From Nostoc sp. CHAB 5834 (GTDB lineage: Bacteria > Cyanobacteriota > Cyanobacteriia > Cyanobacteriales > Nostocaceae): a DNA stretch of 5,290 nt. The DNA is taken from assembly GCA_020829485.1 (NCBI GenBank), contig JAIVFU010000288.1, positions 1 through 5,290 of the forward strand, read 5' to 3'. A program made the position numbers and the translations under genes. Below the pieces are notes generated by a model, which worked only from the letters and a program-made list of their open reading frames with translations, was not told where the DNA came from and did no database searches. Shown here piece by piece: positions 1 to 4,467 of this stretch. Position 1 is the stretch's first letter. Every line of letters starts with the position of its first letter.

Positions 1-144
1 ATCATCAAGTAATAAGCGCAGGAACCCAATCATCGAGTTCAACTGTGTCCGAATTTCGTGAGAGATGCGGAACAAGCTTTGCTTGTGCTTAGTAGCGGCT
101 TCAGGATGTTCAACAAATTTATTTGAGGTTCCGTCCTGGGGCCT
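1..144 (-). pseudogene. Histidine kinase HisKA (H-box) fragment, open to the window edge
   Basis: Read on the minus strand from 144 to 1, this open frame encodes a segment of a sensor histidine kinase dimerisation and phosphoacceptor domain. The core reads SLFRISHEIRTQLNSMIGF, followed by LRLLLDD, and matches the family pattern FLxxxSHExRTPLNxxxGF. The phosphoacceptor His codon is at 60-58. The usual Pro after HEIRT is Gln here. The frame is closed upstream by a TAA at 147-145, and no ATG, GTG or TTG precedes the H-box, so as written it has no start of its own. It overlaps the end of the secreted-protein ORF (39-392) in a different frame and would join it by a -1 shift near 120-114. It may be the remnant of a kinase that lost its 5' end, a frameshifted gene, or the start of an intact kinase reached by recoding. 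The rest of the kinase would lie left of the window. The HisKA identity is fairly sure; the gene status is not. Confidence 0.55.
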
Positions 145-392
145 TTACCCTGGACCTGGTCCACAATCCATTCGGTTTCTTCCGAGAGCAAGCGGGAAAG
201 GTGCTCCATGGTCATCGAGGCCAGAGCTGAGCCTCCAATCGTCACAGACAAAGGGACAAAGGCCACAGCAGCGCTTAGGCCGGCAGTGCTCAGCGCAGAC
301 GCTTGAGAGCCGTCATGGACCGATTGGGCTTGTGCAGCAAGAGAAGTGGCGGCCAGCACTACAGCAGCGAGAAGAAGGTTGCGGTTTTTCAT
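39..392 (-). CDS. Small secreted or membrane-associated protein with signal peptide
   Basis: This 117-aa product begins with a clear Sec signal peptide: MKNR, then a hydrophobic core, with likely cleavage after AQA at residue 22. The mature protein starts QSVHDGSQASALS. That start resembles small exported proteins of unknown function in Pseudomonas and Burkholderiales that often carry one further hydrophobic stretch; from memory they resemble the STM0539 family. Here residues 37-60 are hydrophobic and Ala/Gly/Ser-rich. The ATG is supported by AAGGA about 8 nt upstream, which overlaps the end of yiaA, so translation is probably coupled; only 3 nt separate the yiaA stop from this start. The C-terminal part after about residue 67 looks unlike the N-terminal half. 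Its last 25 or so codons overlap an out-of-frame histidine kinase H-box, so the natural C-terminus may have been replaced or shifted. The function is unknown. Confidence 0.6.
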   Translation of the reverse strand: MKNRNLLLAAVVLAATSLAAQAQSVHDGSQASALSTAGLSAAVAFVPLSVTIGGSALASMTMEHLSRLLSEETEWIVDQVQGKGPRTEPQINLLNILKPLLSTSKACSASLTKFGHS

Positions 393-395
393 TAA

Positions 396-818
396 TTATT
401 CCTTGTCGGAAAAGGGTAGGGAAGAGGGCTCTACGCGAATATCGCGAAGGTGTTTTTGCAGCGTGATGGCACTGAAGAGCGCCAACAAAAAGCTCATGCC
501 GTAGTAGCCTTTTTCGCTCAAGGCCAGCGTGGCATTGACTAACCCGAGACCGAGCAGAAACAGCGCCAGGCCCGCTGCGAAATACGAGAGAACGGCATAG
601 GTGCGCGGAACTGGCAGTCCCGCTTCAGCATCTCGAACGTTTTTCTGAACTGAGATGGCCGAAAACAGACCGAAGGCCAAGAGCGTGAGGTAGTAGCCCT
701 TTTCGCTCAGCGCTAAGGTGTCAGCATTGGTCAATCCAAACAAAAAGCCGCCGGTGCCCACTACAAGGCAAGCAAAGGCGGTCAGGGTGTACGGTGACGT
801 CCAGGAGGGGGTTTTCAT
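396..818 (-). CDS. yiaA: Inner membrane protein, YiaA type (two YiaAB two-helix domains)
   Basis: This 140-aa integral membrane protein consists of two tandem YiaAB two-helix domains, about the length of E. coli YiaA. Repeat 1 spans about residues 11-63 and repeat 2 about 74-126. Each has a hydrophobic helix ending in a GLxNAxxLALSEKGYY-type loop (SEKGYY at 38-43 and 101-106), a second helix LFSAI, and a closing QKxxRD motif (57-63 and 120-126). The four predicted helices place it in the cytoplasmic membrane. The family's biochemical role is not established. The ATG at 818 is the only sensible start. The Shine-Dalgarno is weak (GGA about 8 nt upstream) and lies inside a perfect GGGGTC-N11-GACCCC inverted repeat that touches the start codon, which could modulate initiation. 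It is followed immediately by the small secreted protein, probably in one transcript. Confidence 0.9.
   Translation of the reverse strand: MKTPSWTSPYTLTAFACLVVGTGGFLFGLTNADTLALSEKGYYLTLLAFGLFSAISVQKNVRDAEAGLPVPRTYAVLSYFAAGLALFLLGLGLVNATLALSEKGYYGMSFLLALFSAITLQKHLRDIRVEPSSLPFSDKE
501..709. repeat. Internal direct repeat within yiaA (501-520 and 690-709)
   Basis: Positions 501-520 and 690-709 carry the same 20-bp stretch with one difference (19 of 20 identical). Both encode the SEKGYY loop of the two YiaAB domains. The repeat reflects the tandem-domain structure of the protein and is not a mobile repeat. Confidence 0.8.
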
Positions 819-819
819 A

Positions 820-842
820 GGGGTCCAGGTAAAGGTGACCCC
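820..842 (-). promoter_or_regulatory. Inverted repeat over the yiaA translation start
   Basis: GGGGTC (820-825) and GACCCC (837-842) form a perfect 6-bp inverted repeat with an 11-nt loop. Read on the minus strand, the hairpin ends one nucleotide before the yiaA ATG and would bury the only Shine-Dalgarno-like GGA. It could be an RNA hairpin limiting yiaA translation or a DNA operator near the promoter. I found no convincing -35/-10 pair in the 155-bp gap 819-973. The rest of that gap holds only an imperfect hairpin at 926-947. Confidence 0.35.
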
Positions 843-973
843 GCGTATAGCTAACCAGACTTTGCAAGTGATTCAAGAGGCCGCGGTTCAATCCTCGGCA
901 CTTGGCATCGACCTGGTCTTTAAATGAGTGCTCGCGGCGAAGCGCTCCAGTCCCGAGATGAAGCGCAGTGTTT

Positions 974-1159
974 TTAGCCCCCGGCCCGATTGCCGTTGAG
1001 GGCAGTTGTCTGCTTCAGTCGCTCTGCTTCATCGCTGTCCCATAGGTATCCGGTCAACAGGTCGATGACTTTGTTAGGGGCGCCAGCGCATTGTCCCGCC
1101 AGCGCGGCCACCAAGTGAGCGGTGAGTTCGTAGCTACGTTGTTCCTTTTCTGGTGTCAT
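974..1159 (-). CDS. Hypothetical 61-aa protein
   Basis: This short gene encodes a soluble 61-residue protein I do not recognise. It has an N-terminal charged helix (MTPEKEQRSYELTAHLVAAL), a central AGAPNKVIDLLTGYLW stretch and a charged C-terminal helix, with no membrane segment or signal peptide. Good evidence for translation is GGAGA at 1166-1170, 6 nt before the ATG. It begins only about 30 nt after a minus-strand intrinsic terminator. It is therefore expressed either by read-through of that terminator, which would then act as an attenuator, or from a promoter overlapping it; no clear promoter is visible. yiaA follows 155 bp downstream on the same strand. Confidence 0.55.
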   Translation of the reverse strand: MTPEKEQRSYELTAHLVAALAGQCAGAPNKVIDLLTGYLWDSDEAERLKQTTALNGNRAGG

Positions 1160-1182
1160 GGTCGTTCTCCGAGTTCGTAGAA

Positions 1183-1217
1183 TTAAGAAAACCCCTCCGG
1201 CTTGCGCAGAAGGGGTT
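1183..1217 (-). terminator. Intrinsic terminator of the DUF262-HTH operon (minus strand)
   Basis: Read leftwards, AACCCCT (1217-1211) pairs with AGGGGTT (1196-1190) around a 14-nt loop, and the stem runs into TTTTCTTAATT. It lies about 105 nt after the stop of the 158-aa gene and is the natural end of that transcription unit. Just before it is a second small hairpin, GCCAA-N6-TTGGC (1234-1219). Because the 61-aa gene starts about 30 nt downstream, the structure may also act as a leader attenuator for it. Confidence 0.7.
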
Positions 1218-1322
1218 AGCCAATTAATGTTGGCGTGTAATCATTTTTAGTTCGGTGCAGTGGTTGCCTCGCGGAATCCGGTTCAAGGCTGGCGGGTCCC
1301 GGAGGTTTCTTTTGCCGTCTTG

Positions 1323-1799
1323 CTAGTCCTGTGTCAACGCCCCTACTTCAGGGCTAGGCGAAACTGTCTTTGCACCCTTTGTGCGCTCATACTCCTTGGC
1401 TTCAGCCAGGGCATGCACGCAGATGTGAAAGTTCATGGCGTCGGTTTGCGGGGCGATGAGGCCCAGAATACTGCCCCGGCTTTCGAAATACTCACGAGCG
1501 TGTGGGTAGACGTGTGCTTCCAGCCAAGCGTCAATAAGGCCGTGGTCGACCATTCGGCTTGTTGGGTGGTAGAAAAGTACCACCTCACCATTCAGGATGG
1601 TGAACATCACGCTTAGCACTACAGGCTTTTCATCCACGTAGCCCACCGTCGGCATGAAGCCAGAGCTCACATGCTCCCAGTTCACGCTCTCATGGTATTT
1701 CTGCCAGAGAACCATGTGCTCGAAGGTGTTTGCTTCCACGGCGTACCGGACCCACGGCAGCGCTGTTGCCAGGTTGTGAAATCTTTGTTCGTTGCTCAA
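1323..1799 (-). CDS. Hypothetical 158-aa protein, TTG start
   Basis: This soluble 158-aa protein matches no family I recognise. It is rich in aromatic residues, especially Trp, Tyr and Phe. It has an N-terminal helical part (residues 1-40), a central beta-like part (PTVGYVDEKPVVLSVMFTIL, then GEVVLFYHP), a helix (DHGLIDAWLEAHVYPHARE), and a charged Ser/Pro-rich tail. The hydrophobic strands look like the core of an alpha/beta fold and not membrane segments. The start is TTG at 1799, chosen because AAGGA (1810-1806) lies 6 nt upstream; an ATG further in would lose the conserved-looking N-terminal helix. It follows the 345-aa gene by 47 nt and is the last gene before the terminator near 1190-1217, so it probably belongs to the DUF262-HTH operon. 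Confidence 0.7.
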   Translation of the reverse strand: MSNEQRFHNLATALPWVRYAVEANTFEHMVLWQKYHESVNWEHVSSGFMPTVGYVDEKPVVLSVMFTILNGEVVLFYHPTSRMVDHGLIDAWLEAHVYPHAREYFESRGSILGLIAPQTDAMNFHICVHALAEAKEYERTKGAKTVSPSPEVGALTQD

Positions 1800-1846
1800 G
1801 GCTGTTCCTTCTATGTGATTCGTTACGAGTTCTGCCCTGTTTCAGT

Positions 1847-2884
1847 CTAGAAATCCGCGTGTAACGCTTCCTGGGCATCCTCAACTGCTTTCCCTGCGGC
1901 GTCGCAGAGGCGGTTGTAGTCTTTGCCCAAGGAGTTGAAGTAGTCCTGGCCCGCATAGACCCACGGACCCAGCTTGACGTTGAGGCCGTTGAGGCTGGCA
2001 AGCACCAAGTACTGGTCCATGACCGGTGCCAGCAGCTCAACCAGTCCCTTCAATGGTTCCGGCTTGTCCAGTGCTTCCACCAGCTCGTGATGCAGGGCAA
2101 CGCGAATGACTGAGCTAATGACTCGGGCTTCACTGAAGTCAGTGGGGGCGAAGTGCCTCAAAAAGTTTGAATGTCGAAAAAACTTTCTCAGCAAATCAGC
2201 GTGGTCGCCCGTATTGGTGGGCGCAGGCGCCATGTCTGAGAGGGCCGTCTGTACTCTGGACTTCAAGGTCCACGTGGCTCGTCGGTCAGCGATGTGCTCG
2301 ACTGGAGGTTCATTGAGGAGCTGCTTGTAAGCCAGCTCGTGCATGGTGGCGAAGGAGAGGGTCCGAATGCTTCCGTGAATGGACATCACGAACACATTGT
2401 TGCTTCGCGCAGCCATCCAAACGTACGCCCAGCAGCTGCGAATCTGTGCATCCAGCTCGGCTGCATCTGAGGGGCCATCAGGACTGTCTTCATCCTTTCG
2501 TTTCAGCGTTTCGGCCACCAAGGGGGCGTTGCTGCTCACGAAAGCTTGAAAGTCAAATTCTTGTTTTCCCTCTCCCTCTATTTGGCACCCGTTGGTCACC
2601 AGTTGGTCCAGGAAATGCAGTACAAGAGTTCGAGAGAACGCATCCAGCTCAAGCTCAACGAATCCACTGTCCCGGTAGTGCCCGGAAATCAACCCTGTCA
2701 GGGGCACCCAGTAACTGTCGAGAGCCGTGTTTGTCGCAAAGGGAGCCTTTACCTGATGCCGTGTTCCGCGAAATACTATTTCTTTGGGTCGGTAGTCCTC
2801 GGCCTGGATGATTGGTACCACCCGGCAGGGGTTATCTTCAGAGATGGTCTGGTTGGTAGCAAAGCATTTGATGTTGTAGCTCAT
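1847..2884 (-). CDS. Hypothetical 345-aa protein of an accessory element
   Basis: This is the largest gene in the window, encoding a soluble 345-aa protein of unknown function. The N-terminus (MSYNIKCFATNQTISEDNPC, then RVVPII) has two cysteines, C7 and C20, and looks like a small beta-rich domain. I have the impression of similar openings in hypothetical proteins of phages and plasmids, but this is recollection and not a search. Residues about 55-100 contain a SYWVPLTGLISGHYRDSGF segment and an acidic, hydrophobic helix. The rest is mostly alpha-helical with acidic linkers (KDEDSPDGPSDAAELD). No nuclease, ATPase or HTH motif was found. The ATG is preceded by AGGA with a short 4-nt gap. It lies 66 nt after the HTH regulator gene, with no clear promoter between, so it is probably the third gene of that operon. 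Confidence 0.8.
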   Translation of the reverse strand: MSYNIKCFATNQTISEDNPCRVVPIIQAEDYRPKEIVFRGTRHQVKAPFATNTALDSYWVPLTGLISGHYRDSGFVELELDAFSRTLVLHFLDQLVTNGCQIEGEGKQEFDFQAFVSSNAPLVAETLKRKDEDSPDGPSDAAELDAQIRSCWAYVWMAARSNNVFVMSIHGSIRTLSFATMHELAYKQLLNEPPVEHIADRRATWTLKSRVQTALSDMAPAPTNTGDHADLLRKFFRHSNFLRHFAPTDFSEARVISSVIRVALHHELVEALDKPEPLKGLVELLAPVMDQYLVLASLNGLNVKLGPWVYAGQDYFNSLGKDYNRLCDAAGKAVEDAQEALHADF

Positions 2885-2950
2885 GGGTCCTAGTGAGTGT
2901 GTTGCTTGTTCTTATTGGTGTAGGCACTGCACTGGGGAGCTTCCAGCCTC

Positions 2951-3208
2951 CTAAGTCAAAAGCCTGAATGTTGGGTGCTGTTGGGTGAGCAGCAGAAAAA
3001 GCTCCCAGGTAGCCAGAGGGATGGCTCGATGGTCCTTTTGTCCTTCACGCGCCTCGTACCCCTGCCAAGTCCGGTAGGGCTTAGAGTTGGCGGCGGAGAT
3101 GAGCTGCGCCGCCTCGCCTTGGGAGAGTCCGGCCGCAAGCCGAGCTGCTTTGACTTCAGCAGAAGTGGGCGAGGTTACCCGTTCTGTGATGGCGCTTCGT
3201 ATCGTCAC
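2951..3208 (-). CDS. Small HTH (XRE/Cro-like) transcriptional regulator
   Basis: This 85-aa product is a single-domain helix-turn-helix protein. The DNA-binding region runs from about residue 16 to 53: SAEVKAARLAAGLSQGEAAQ is the first helix and the helix 2 start, and RTWQGYEA is the end of the recognition helix. It is followed by the PLATWELFLLL motif typical of small Cro/XRE-like proteins of phages and plasmids. The start is GTG at 3208, not the longer ATG frame at 3313: GTG overlaps the DUF262 stop as GTGA, has a strong GAGGGG Shine-Dalgarno 5 nt upstream, and the extra upstream residues are only the shadow of DUF262. It is likely a repressor of its own operon, since a perfect inverted repeat lies in the spacer of the operon promoter. 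That link is inference. Confidence 0.85.
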   Translation of the reverse strand: MTIRSAITERVTSPTSAEVKAARLAAGLSQGEAAQLISAANSKPYRTWQGYEAREGQKDHRAIPLATWELFLLLTQQHPTFRLLT

Positions 3209-3843
3209 AAAGCCCCTCGGTCCAAAGAAGTGCTGGCCCGCTGGTCCTCGGTGTGCGGAGTGCCGCCGAATGCTCGCAGGTCGTACACCCAACGAAGTTC
3301 TTTTTCGTCCCACGACTGGACGTTGGCGCGTGCAAAGTGAAAAGCAGAGAAACGCCGGCGCTCAACCCGGCCGAGTTCTCTCCAATATCGGGGTACGCCC
3401 TGGGCATCGGGAACAGCAATTTGGTTGCAGACGTACGCTTCAATGGCAGACAGGCGTTGTTGCCCGTCCAGCAAGACTTCGGAATTCTCCCGGTACTCGA
3501 TGTCACCAGCTTTGCCCCCGCGTACGTATTCGAACAGGTCATTCACCATGTAGGAGCCAAGGTCTACCCCGGCCCAGATGGACTCAATGAAGCGAACTTG
3601 TTGCTCGGTGGTCCAAGAGGGCGGACGCTGCCACGATGGCAAAGGAAAGCCCATGACAAACCGTGACGCCCAGGGGTATGCCGAAGCCGCGTGCCCTTTT
3701 TCGTTCTTGGTAAACGATTCAAGGCGGCCCAGCACTTCAGAAATGCAGATATTTGATACCCGGGCATCAATCTGAGTGCGAGGCATCGCAATTTCAGGGT
3801 TGGCCCCCTCGGCATCATCGTAGCGCTGGAAAATTTTAGTCAT
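3205..3843 (-). CDS. DUF262 (GmrSD N-terminal-like) domain protein
   Basis: This 212-aa protein consists of little more than a DUF262 domain. Visible family landmarks are LPSWQRPPSWTTEQQ (about 68-82), IESIWAGVDLGSYMV (86-100), the hallmark LDGQQRL (125-131) and FGGTPHT (192-198). In characterised proteins with this domain, such as the GmrSD restriction enzyme and SspE of phosphorothioate-linked defence, the DGQQR motif serves nucleotide (GTP) hydrolysis. Those proteins are much longer and carry a separate C-terminal nuclease domain, which is absent here. It could be a stand-alone nucleotide sensor or hydrolase that works with a partner. The ATG at 3843 has no Shine-Dalgarno, but an excellent promoter places the predicted transcript start on this ATG, so a leaderless message is likely. 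The stop overlaps the HTH gene start by 4 nt. Confidence 0.85.
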   Translation of the reverse strand: MTKIFQRYDDAEGANPEIAMPRTQIDARVSNICISEVLGRLESFTKNEKGHAASAYPWASRFVMGFPLPSWQRPPSWTTEQQVRFIESIWAGVDLGSYMVNDLFEYVRGGKAGDIEYRENSEVLLDGQQRLSAIEAYVCNQIAVPDAQGVPRYWRELGRVERRRFSAFHFARANVQSWDEKELRWVYDLRAFGGTPHTEDQRASTSLDRGAL

Positions 3844-3849
3844 GAATGA

Positions 3850-3878
3850 ATTTTACCCGCATTGCGGGTGTGCGTCAA
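3850..3878 (-). promoter_or_regulatory. Sigma70-type promoter of the DUF262-HTH operon
   Basis: On the minus strand, TTGACG (3878-3873) and TAAAAT (3855-3850) are separated by exactly 17 nt. Six nucleotides (TTCATTC without its first T) separate the -10 box from the DUF262 ATG. Transcription from the usual distance would begin at or next to the A of the start codon, giving a leaderless mRNA. Confidence 0.85.
3855..3869. promoter_or_regulatory. Inverted-repeat operator inside the DUF262 promoter spacer
   Basis: The 15-bp sequence ACCCGC-AAT-GCGGGT (minus strand) is a perfect inverted repeat. It fills the spacer between the -35 and -10 boxes and ends on the first base of the -10 box. A protein bound here would block RNA polymerase, which is the usual arrangement for small autoregulating HTH repressors. 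It is not a terminator, as there is no T-run on either strand. The 85-aa HTH protein in the same operon is the likely ligand. Confidence 0.7.
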
Positions 3879-3879
3879 G

Positions 3880-3890
3880 TATTTTAGGAA
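3880..3890 (-). promoter_or_regulatory. Shared TTCCTAAAATA element upstream of the DUF262 promoter
   Basis: TTCCTAAAATA on the minus strand lies 1 nt upstream of the -35 box of the DUF262 operon. The identical 11-mer occurs at 4398-4408 upstream of the 4419-4448 promoter, in the same orientation to that promoter. It may be a common activator or repressor half-site, or an A+T-rich UP-like element. Confidence 0.45.
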
Positions 3891-3913
3891 CGTGGCCGCA
3901 GCCGGTACCAGGG

Positions 3914-3943
3914 TCGATTTCTGTTACTCGCTACACCTAATAG
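3914..3943 (+). promoter_or_regulatory. Weak candidate promoter for the 130-aa gene
   Basis: TCGATT (3914-3919) and TAATAG (3938-3943) with an 18-nt spacer are the best -35/-10 match between the DUF262 promoter and the plus-strand gene at 3967. The overlapping GCTACACCTA (3930-3939) resembles GCTACACTTA at the -10 box of the next unit (4441-4450). An upstream promoter must exist, because the genes are divergent, but this exact placement is tentative. Confidence 0.3.
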
Positions 3944-3966
3944 ACCATTTTTTTAGGATATCAAAG

Positions 3967-4359
3967 ATGCCAAGAACAGTAGAAAGTTTGGTGGAATGCC
4001 ACCGTATGGCCAGCCAGCGTGCCGCACGCGGCCTGTCTCCATGGAAGGGAAACTTGGAATTCATGTCCCTGCTGGCCCCTCTTGTCACCCGGTTTGAGAG
4101 CGGGGATACGTCGCTCAAGCCAGAAGAGCTTCTCGCGGGTTTTCATGCCGCTGCCAAGGAGGTGCGAGCGAAGATTCGTCAGGCGAATGACAAATTCGAA
4201 AGCATGGAAGACGAAGACCTGCATTGGTTTGTCCAGACTGTGGAAGATTGGACTGTTGAATACCTGCAGGGCTCCCCCGACATCATTGGAGAGTTCAATG
4301 ACGCGCTAGACCGTCTCTACGATTGGTGTGATGCCAACCGTTGGTGGATTGCGCCTTAG
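3967..4359 (+). CDS. Hypothetical 130-aa protein
   Basis: This soluble, mostly alpha-helical and acidic protein of 130 residues matches no family I recognise. It begins MPRTVESLVECHRMASQRAA and contains a central KEVRAKIRQANDKFESMEDEDLHWFVQTVEDW region rich in charged residues. It ends with a Trp-rich tail (YDWCDANRWWIAP). The ATG at 3967 is chosen over an upstream TTG at 3862 because AGGA (3955-3958) is 8 nt before it. The longer frame would also start inside the divergent DUF262 promoter region. It stands alone: a divergent operon lies upstream and a strong terminator follows its stop by 14 nt. Confidence 0.7.
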   Translation: MPRTVESLVECHRMASQRAARGLSPWKGNLEFMSLLAPLVTRFESGDTSLKPEELLAGFHAAAKEVRAKIRQANDKFESMEDEDLHWFVQTVEDWTVEYLQGSPDIIGEFNDALDRLYDWCDANRWWIAP

Positions 4360-4372
4360 CAATTGATTCCAT

Positions 4373-4396
4373 AGCCCGCAATCAGCGGGCTTTTTC
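4373..4396 (+). terminator. Strong intrinsic terminator after the 130-aa gene
   Basis: AGCCCGC (4373-4379), loop AATCA and GCGGGCT (4385-4391) form a perfect 7-bp GC-rich stem followed by TTTTC. It separates the 130-aa gene from the next plus-strand unit, which therefore needs its own promoter. Confidence 0.9.
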
Positions 4397-4397
4397 A

Positions 4398-4414
4398 TTC
4401 CTAAAATATAGGAA
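4398..4414. promoter_or_regulatory. Palindromic operator TTCCTA-N5-TAGGAA
   Basis: This perfect inverted repeat has 6-bp half-sites separated by AAATA. It lies between the terminator at 4373-4396 and the -35 box at 4419-4424. Its left 11 bp match 3880-3890 upstream of the DUF262 promoter exactly. A dimeric regulator, possibly the XRE protein encoded in this unit, could bind it. Confidence 0.5.
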
Positions 4415-4418
4415 ACAC

Positions 4419-4448
4419 TTGTGTGTTCAGGAGCCAATGTGCTACACT
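4419..4448 (+). promoter_or_regulatory. Promoter of the 152-aa protein and XRE regulator unit
   Basis: TTGTGT (4419-4424) and TACACT (4443-4448) are separated by 18 nt, with TGTG just before the -10 box (extended -10-like). It starts just after the palindrome at 4398-4414 and gives a leader of about 12 nt to the ATG at 4468. Confidence 0.6.
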
Positions 4449-4456
4449 TATGTATC

Positions 4457-4461
4457 AGGAG
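4457..4461 (+). promoter_or_regulatory. Shine-Dalgarno of the 152-aa gene
   Basis: AGGAG is placed 6 nt before the ATG at 4468, a near-ideal site. It fixes the start codon, since no alternative in-frame start has such support. Confidence 0.8.
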
Positions 4462-4467
4462 TAGATT

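Noticed and set aside
151..163. Palindrome TGGACCTGGTCCA as an operator
   Set aside because: It is inside the coding region of the secreted protein, not near a promoter, and short enough to be chance.
880..905. tRNA T-arm-like GGTTCAATCC on the plus strand, with a similar GGTTCAAGGC near 1279-1289
   Set aside because: Neither forms a 5-bp T stem, and no acceptor, D or anticodon arms can be built around them.
718..927. Plus-strand open frame of 69 codons across the yiaA start
   Set aside because: Half of it is antisense to the strongly supported yiaA, it has no Shine-Dalgarno, and its product looks like no known protein.
926..947. Imperfect hairpin GAGTGCT...AGCGCTC as a terminator after the 61-aa gene
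   Set aside because: The minus-strand stem has a mismatch and is followed by ATTTAAAG, not a T-run.
1690..2040. Minus-strand 116-codon frame overlapping the 345-aa and 158-aa genes
   Set aside because: It has the Ser/Thr/Arg-rich composition of an out-of-frame shadow, and no ribosome site was found.
3209..3313. Longer HTH protein starting at the ATG at 3313
   Set aside because: The extra 35 residues are read from inside the DUF262 gene. The GTG at 3208 has a strong Shine-Dalgarno and the GTGA overlap.
3951..3958. TTTTAGGA as a third copy of the shared regulatory element
   Set aside because: It matches only 8 bp and serves as the Shine-Dalgarno of the 130-aa gene, which explains it sufficiently.
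3862..3966. Upstream TTG start (3862) for the 130-aa gene
   Set aside because: It lies in the spacer of the divergent DUF262 promoter and has no Shine-Dalgarno, whereas the ATG at 3967 has AGGA at proper distance.
4450..4464. Four-codon mini-ORF (ATG TAT CAG GAG TAG) before the 152-aa gene
   Set aside because: Its ATG lies 2 nt after the -10 box, upstream of the expected transcript start, so it is probably not transcribed.
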